Source: Dermatemys mawii (lineage: Eukaryota > Chordata > Testudines > Dermatemydidae). Taken from it: a stretch of DNA of 64,000 nt. The DNA lies in NCBI GenBank assembly GCA_007922305.1, contig ML677330.1, forward strand, positions 2,693,109-2,757,108, in the 5' to 3' direction. Below, one piece after another: positions 58,593 through 64,000 of the stretch (the first letter of the stretch is position 1; each line of letters begins with the position of its first letter). A program made the translations under genes and the position numbers. Under the pieces are notes generated by a model. The model was given only the letters and a program-made list of their open reading frames with translations, did not search any database and was not told the DNA's origin.

Positions 58593-60266
58593 TCCATGCT
58601 CACCACATCTTCGAGAAGCCACATTATCCTGCATCTGGAGGGAAGGGATGAGGTGAGGCAAAGACCATGGCTGACAAGGAAAGATATGTGTTTCATTGGC
58701 CTACTTAGTTAATCTAGCCCTGGCCTGAGGAATTTCACAGGTTTCGAACATCTTAAATATCACAAATTAGGTTTAGCTCCAACGAAGTCACACTAATACT
58801 AAAGTCAAGTTCAGGCCTGATTAATACCAAACTTAGAGTTGCAATTTCAGACCCATAGTAGCAGGGGTAGTATGAATTTAAGCCCCATGCAGGCCTTTAA
58901 TTTCAATGTTCCAAAGTCATCCTGAGTGTAAATTCACAGCTATCAATAGAGTTATTCCACAGGGTTCAATAGGGTATCAATCAGCAATGAATTTGTACCA
59001 GTCCGATTTATATTTTTTAGTTGTCTGGAATTTCAGAAATAACAGAATTTTTAGGAGCATTTTTTCATGTGCTCAATAAAATCTTAACCATCGAGGCTGG
59101 GATTTTCAAAGGAACCTATAGGCAGTAGGGGTTCAAACCAACTGAAAATCTCAGTCTTAAAATTTTATAATACCAGGGCCAAATCAGATCCATCCTGAGC
59201 CCAATTGCTTCCAAGATGGCTAGTGAGGCCGTGCAGCAAACTTCAGTTGCTTTCTAATTTGTTACTTTATAAAGTTTTCCCTTTACCTCCTCAAGTCATA
59301 ATGAAAAGAGGCAAAAAAATGTACTGAAAAGTGAAAGAACGTTTCTGTTTCTTGTACATCTGTAGCTCATTAGGGAGATGATCAGAACAGAAGACAGTTT
59401 GACTAGGCAACTTCAGGCTTCCTCCGGTACAGATCTAAAAAAGGTAGTGGTTGATGGAACATCAGTAATCACTGACTGCCTGGCAGAAGCAGCAACAGCT
59501 GCCACCTCCCCAGTGTGAAGTGCACTCTTAGGTGAAGACACCCCTGGAGGTCTGAGAAACTACCTAAGAAGCCACAATCTCTTCAAATTACTTTGGCATG
59601 TCAGAACCCACAGAAAAATGTTCCTTCTATGTATTATTTATTGCTTTCCTGTATTTATATAATATCCAGCTTCCTGAAAGTAATTTGTTTTGGATTGTGT
59701 AACACTGGGCAGAACATCAAAGGTATGTTAATCAGTGGTAATAAAACACTAAAGTTTATGGTCACTGAGGTATTAAATATTGCTAATAAATTACAGGGTT
59801 AGCATTTTAAATGAGCTATAGTTTGGAGAAGAGCAGTAGCACGATGTCTAAAAGCATTAATTGCCATTGCCTGACTCAGTAATTATCAAGAGAGTCAGAT
59901 ATTTTTTTTAAAACCAACATATCACAGTATGATATGCATGCTATGAAAAGCAGCCGCATTTGAAGAGATTCAGTAGTGCTTAGCACTTAACCCCTTCAAA
60001 AGCACTCTACTAATGTTAAAACACAACACCTCTGTTAGGTAGCTAATTAGCGTCATCATCTGCATTTTACACATAAGGAAACTGAAGCACAGAGAGGTTA
60101 ACCCATTACAGATACTGAGGTGAATGGGCCTAGGTCTACCCAGAAATAAAAGCCTTCCCCCGGGAGAAACCATAGAGCCTAGATCACAGAGATGTTAAAA
60201 TGCTCTTCAAAGACAATACATATTTAGACTTCAGGAGCTCATGGTCTCTAGTCCCATGCTGTAAGA
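58593..60266. other. Gene-free stretch with one MIR-like piece
   Basis: The only recognisable piece is 59985-60125. 59088-59160 has the self-complementary words gattttcaaa / tgaaaatctc of a mini-palindrome. Confidence 0.45.
59985..60125 (-). repeat. MIR-like SINE fragment, minus orientation
   Basis: Words cattttacacataaggaaac, tgaagcacagagaggttaac and cacctctgttaggtag are the reverse complement of the MIR 3' half. Confidence 0.75.
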
Positions 60267-60569
60267 TAGGGGTGGGCAACCTATGGCACGTGTGCCAAAG
60301 ACAGCACATGAGGTGATTTTCAGTGGCTCTCACACTGCCTGGGTCCTGCCCAGGGGGCTCTGCATTTTAATTTAATTTTAAATGAAGCTTTTTAAACATT
60401 TTAAAAACCTTATTTACTTTACATACAACAATAGTTTAGTTCTATATTATAGACTTATAGAAAGAGACCTTCTAAAAAGGTTAGAATGTATCACCAGCAC
60501 ATGAAACCTTAAATTAGAGTGAGTAGAAGAAGACTCGGCACACCACTTCTGAAAGGTTGCCGACCCCTG
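60267..60569. mobile_element. hAT-like non-autonomous element (303 bp)
   Basis: Starts TAGGGGTGGGCAACC and ends GGTTGCCGACCCCTG, an inverted repeat with one internal mismatch and a degenerate first base. The interior includes aatttaattttaaatgaagc and atagacttatagaaagagacc, which I recall from a common reptile hAT family. Flanking 8-mers (ctgtaaga, gtctaagg) match at only five positions. Confidence 0.85.
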
Positions 60570-62600
60570 GTCTAAGGACTAGATATCACTGCTTTTCTTC
60601 TGAGGGGTGGCCTAGTGGTCCTGTAATAGGGATCTGAACGCAAATACTGTGCCTGTTTTTGTTTTGTTTTTTTCTCCTCCTGGGCTGCCTTGAATTGGGT
60701 GCACCAAAAGAATGCAATTCTTTCATGAAGACACGCAGCAGAGAGATAGCACTGCATGTTACTGCAGTACTCTACAGCAGGGCTTCTCCTGCTTTTTCGG
60801 AGAGTGGACCACATCTTAATAGAAAGATGCTTTTTCATGAATCACCTCCCCAGTCATTTACCTTCATGTGGACTACCACCCCTCCTATTCACCATCACAC
60901 GGACCACCTCCCTTTTGCATCACCCACCAGTGCATACTGTTGTAGCTGCTGCAAAAGCAACTACTTACATAGAAAAGTAATGCTAGGACAGTATTCAGCT
61001 ACTGTCAGCTGCTCTAACATGTAATTCCTTTGACAGTATTAATCACACTGCCTCTTTTTGCCCTTCACTTCACCTCCTCAACCCATCTGTGCCACTTTTC
61101 TCCACCGGCTTCCCTGCCACCTAGGCCTCTCTCCTTCATGCCCTTCCCTGCCTCTTGGTTCTCCATTTCCCTGGATGTGCTGTCTTGCTCTCTGTACCTC
61201 TTCCCCTCCCACTCCCCATACTGCCTCACTCTCTTGTCCCTAGGATACGCCTCACACTGGGAGCTGGTCATTCCTACCTCCTCTCTTCCCGCTCTGCTTC
61301 TGAGGCAGTGGCCCTTAGTAAAAACAGCTAGGCTTAGATCTCCTTGTTCCCAGCTTATTTTACAAACTTTATGCTCTTTTCCCTATAGCTGACTACCTAG
61401 ATTCAGATACTGAGATGGTATAAACTGATGTAATACCACTGAAGTCAATGCAATACTTATCAGTTGAGAAGCTGGCCTTTCAATTTTGCATATCTAAAGC
61501 ACCTTTCATTCAAGGATCTTACAGCACTTGACAGACATACGTTACTTCTTACAGCATACTTGTGTGCTAGGTAATTTTATAGAAGTTGCGCAGCTATAAT
61601 TAAGGGTAAAAATTGTCTCATTTTCTCTCCTAGATAGACTGTAGAAGGCAACAGGCAAATCCAACATTTGTCACACATTTCTCCCACTTCCTTATCTGTT
61701 TGTAAAATCTGCCTAATAATTGTCTAAGTATTTCCCTCTCAGAATAGAGGCACTGCTTCCTAGCTCTTCTTTAAAACAAAAATTCTCTGTGATAATGACT
61801 AATCATTTATGAGTAGGAGTCTACTCAGAGCAATCACACTTTTTGTGGGTTGGTCACAATGTAGATAGCAAATTTCTCAGATCTGAGAAAATTTACTATT
61901 TATGCCACAACCAAACCACAAAAAAATGTCACTTCTCCACGGCATTTCTCAAACTGGGGGCCCAAAAGGGGATTGCAAGTCTAATGTCAGGAGGGAGCTT
62001 CATGGTATTGCCACACTTACTTCTGCGCTGCTGCTGGTGGCAGCACTGCTTGAAGCTGGGTGGTGAGAGAGCGGTGGCTGCTGGCTGGACACCCAGCTCT
62101 GAAGGCAGTGCCATGGCCAGCAGTGGCACAGATGTAAAGGTGACAATGGTATGTATTGCCAGCCTTACCCTTCTGTGTTGCTGCTGTTGGGAGCACCGCC
62201 TTCGCAGCTGGGCAGCCAGAGACCAGATTTCGCGGTCAATGACATGATTTTTGTGGCCATGAATTTGGTAGACTACTTATGGACAATGTACGATAACTAA
62301 ATTGGCACTCAGGATGAAAGGAGGACAAACATTTCAACAAGGGAACACGTTTCAATTTCAAGCTTTCAAAGGGCTTTTAAACACAGATAAAAAATAATTT
62401 ACTTTTTAAATTATGAAATATTTTGATAGTGTCCATCCTTAATGCAGCACCATTCTTTTGGTTGCATAATGCTAAGATCTTCCAAGTGGTGCAAGCTACA
62501 TACATTTTTCTTTACAGTCCATTATATCTTCACTGCACTTGTAAGGTAGTTACTTAAACTTATCTATTACAGCTCCAGTCCTGCTTGCTAAAGATTCTCA
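60570..62600. other. Gene-free stretch
   Basis: 61060-61250 is C/T-rich. 61930-62240 contains ctgcgctgctgctggtggcag and a later inverted counterpart (tgttgctgctgttggg; ggcagtgccatggcc), so it is probably another unclassified dispersed repeat. The 134-codon frame at 61843-62247 lies in it and has no domain. Confidence 0.4.
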
Positions 62601-62893
62601 TGGTATGTCTACACGTGGAACCGGAGGTGTCATTTCCAGCTGGAGGAGACATACCCATGCTCGCTCTGATCAAGCTAACATGCTAAGAATAATGTCCAGC
62701 AGTGGTAGCACATGTGGCAGAAAGGGCTAGCTGTCCCAAGCATGATCCTGTCCGAGACACTTGGCATGTACTCAGGGCAGCTAGCTATTCCCACCTCTGC
62801 ATTCTACTTCTTGCACACTGGCTTAAGGAGAGCTAGGTAAGTATGTCTCCTGGGGCTGGGAATCACACCCCAGCTTGAAGGGTAGACATGCCC
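62601..62893. mobile_element. Harbinger-like MITE (293 bp)
   Basis: Ends TGGTATGTCTACAC and GGGTAGACATGCCC are inverted repeats (GG(C/T)ATGTCTAC). Flanking triplets tca (62598-62600) and tta (62894-62896) are consistent with a mutated TWA duplication. The interior is non-coding with gggctagctgtcc / ggcagctagct pairing. Confidence 0.75.
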
Positions 62894-64000
62894 TTAGCCT
62901 CTGCAAAATTACTGTTGCTATAGAAGTTAGACGGGCTCAAATGCACAGGTTTAAACAACTGCATAGGCTACAAGGCAGTGGAGAATCAGGCTCTAGTCTC
63001 CTGATTCACTGCATCTGCCTTTTGTATGCTGGCTAATCAATAAGGTATCAGACAGACAGAATCCCATGAGTCACGTGAAGAGCCCTTAGCTTGAACAGAT
63101 GCTGCTGATACAGAAGAAAGAGCCTTGGTGGATGAGAGACCAGACACAATAGCATTCCCTAGCAAGACTATATCTGCATGAAGACAGATGGATGCGATGA
63201 CCGTTTGAAGACAAGCCTGAGACAGAACAAGGAGTGTTCACACACCATGAGTCACACTGGTCATTGCATGTGTGATTCAGATGGTCTAGAATGTGACTTC
63301 AAAAGTGGTCAGAAGACACTATCCAAAACCAAAGTAACTGCTTCAATAGCAGCATAGTTCTACGTGACTTAGAGAGCTACCTTATGGCTAACCTGTGCCT
63401 AATGCACAGGCCCGCAGCAAGGGAGTGCTGAAATACACAACCACACTGGGGCCCTCCAGAGGCATTGGCCATGATTCTGAGTTCAGTTACACTGCAGTAA
63501 CTTCACTCATGGAGCAAGAGGAGAATGAGGCCCAATGCATCTAAAGCAAGCATAGTTCCTCCATGGAGGTTGGAAGACTGTGGACCGAAGCAGTCCCTGC
63601 TGTACCCTTTGAAAGACTGCAGCTTTTTTTCCTGAGCCTGTGCAGAACCAGCACTTCTGCTCAATGTGGAATAGGAGGCTAGCAGTGCTTTCCTAACTAG
63701 CCTTGAGCAGTCCTTGTCCTGCCTGGAATCAAGGATTCATACTATGTTTGCCCTTTGCACAGATGTGCAAGTTAGGTGGGAAGGCTCCTTGACCCATTCC
63801 CTCCACCGCGCACACCCATGCTGGAACAGACACCTTCCATTCTGACAAAATAGCAGCCTCTCTGTCAAGGAAGGGACTCATCTGCCTACTCCACTGGAAC
63901 ATCTCACAGTGAGAGGAATTGATTGCAGCTTGGGATGGAAAGAAAGACAGAAAGGAAATCCCGAAGGCCTAGGCACATTTTGACATTTCCTGGTCATGTG
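62894..64000. other. Gene-free stretch to window end
   Basis: No element with definable ends and no coding evidence. Confidence 0.5.

Overview
The window looks like intergenic or deep-intronic DNA from a reptile, most likely a turtle. The reasons are the vertebrate-style sparse coding, the abundance of CR1 LINEs and short hAT-type and PIF/Harbinger-type elements, MIR-like SINEs, long solo LTRs, and Penelope-like elements (PLEs) that encode a GIY-YIG endonuclease. The turtle assignment rests on my recall of repeat families, not on a search. I found no intact protein-coding gene, no convincing conserved exon, no tRNA or rRNA gene, no CRISPR array and no prokaryotic feature. All recognisable coding sequence is decayed transposon: CR1 reverse transcriptase, an L2/L3-like LINE, PLE RT and GIY-YIG, and a hAT transposase.

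Layout. 1-7 kb is mostly old unique-looking sequence with a few short elements. 7.0-9.3 kb is a cluster: a Harbinger-like fragment, then two CR1s, the second carrying a nested hAT element with its target-site duplication (TSD). 10.5-11.6 kb holds two non-autonomous hATs. 15.0-15.4 kb is a long foldback palindrome. 18.9-20.2 kb is the best CR1 copy (minus strand), itself split by a 151-bp hAT. 25.0-26.9 kb holds an inverted pair of about 285-bp arms. 27.6 kb and 35.6-37.3 kb are two PLE insertions in inverted-dimer configuration, each bracketed by one 13-14 bp TSD. 39-45 kb holds hAT elements and an 1180-bp solo LTR with a perfect 5-bp TSD. 46.3-50.4 kb is the structural highlight, a nest of insertions: a CR1 interrupted by an LTR, the LTR interrupted by a hAT transposon of about 3.1 kb with a dead transposase, and the hAT interrupted by four further insertions. 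54.7-55.7 kb is an L2/L3-like LINE. 57.7-62.9 kb contains further hAT and Harbinger-like elements, two with perfect 8-bp TSDs.

Nothing here works together as a pathway. The biology is a record of transposition. Where TSDs or restored reading frames are visible, boundaries are exact; elsewhere they are approximate. Family names without a TSD or protein motif rest on recall of sequence appearance and should be treated as provisional.
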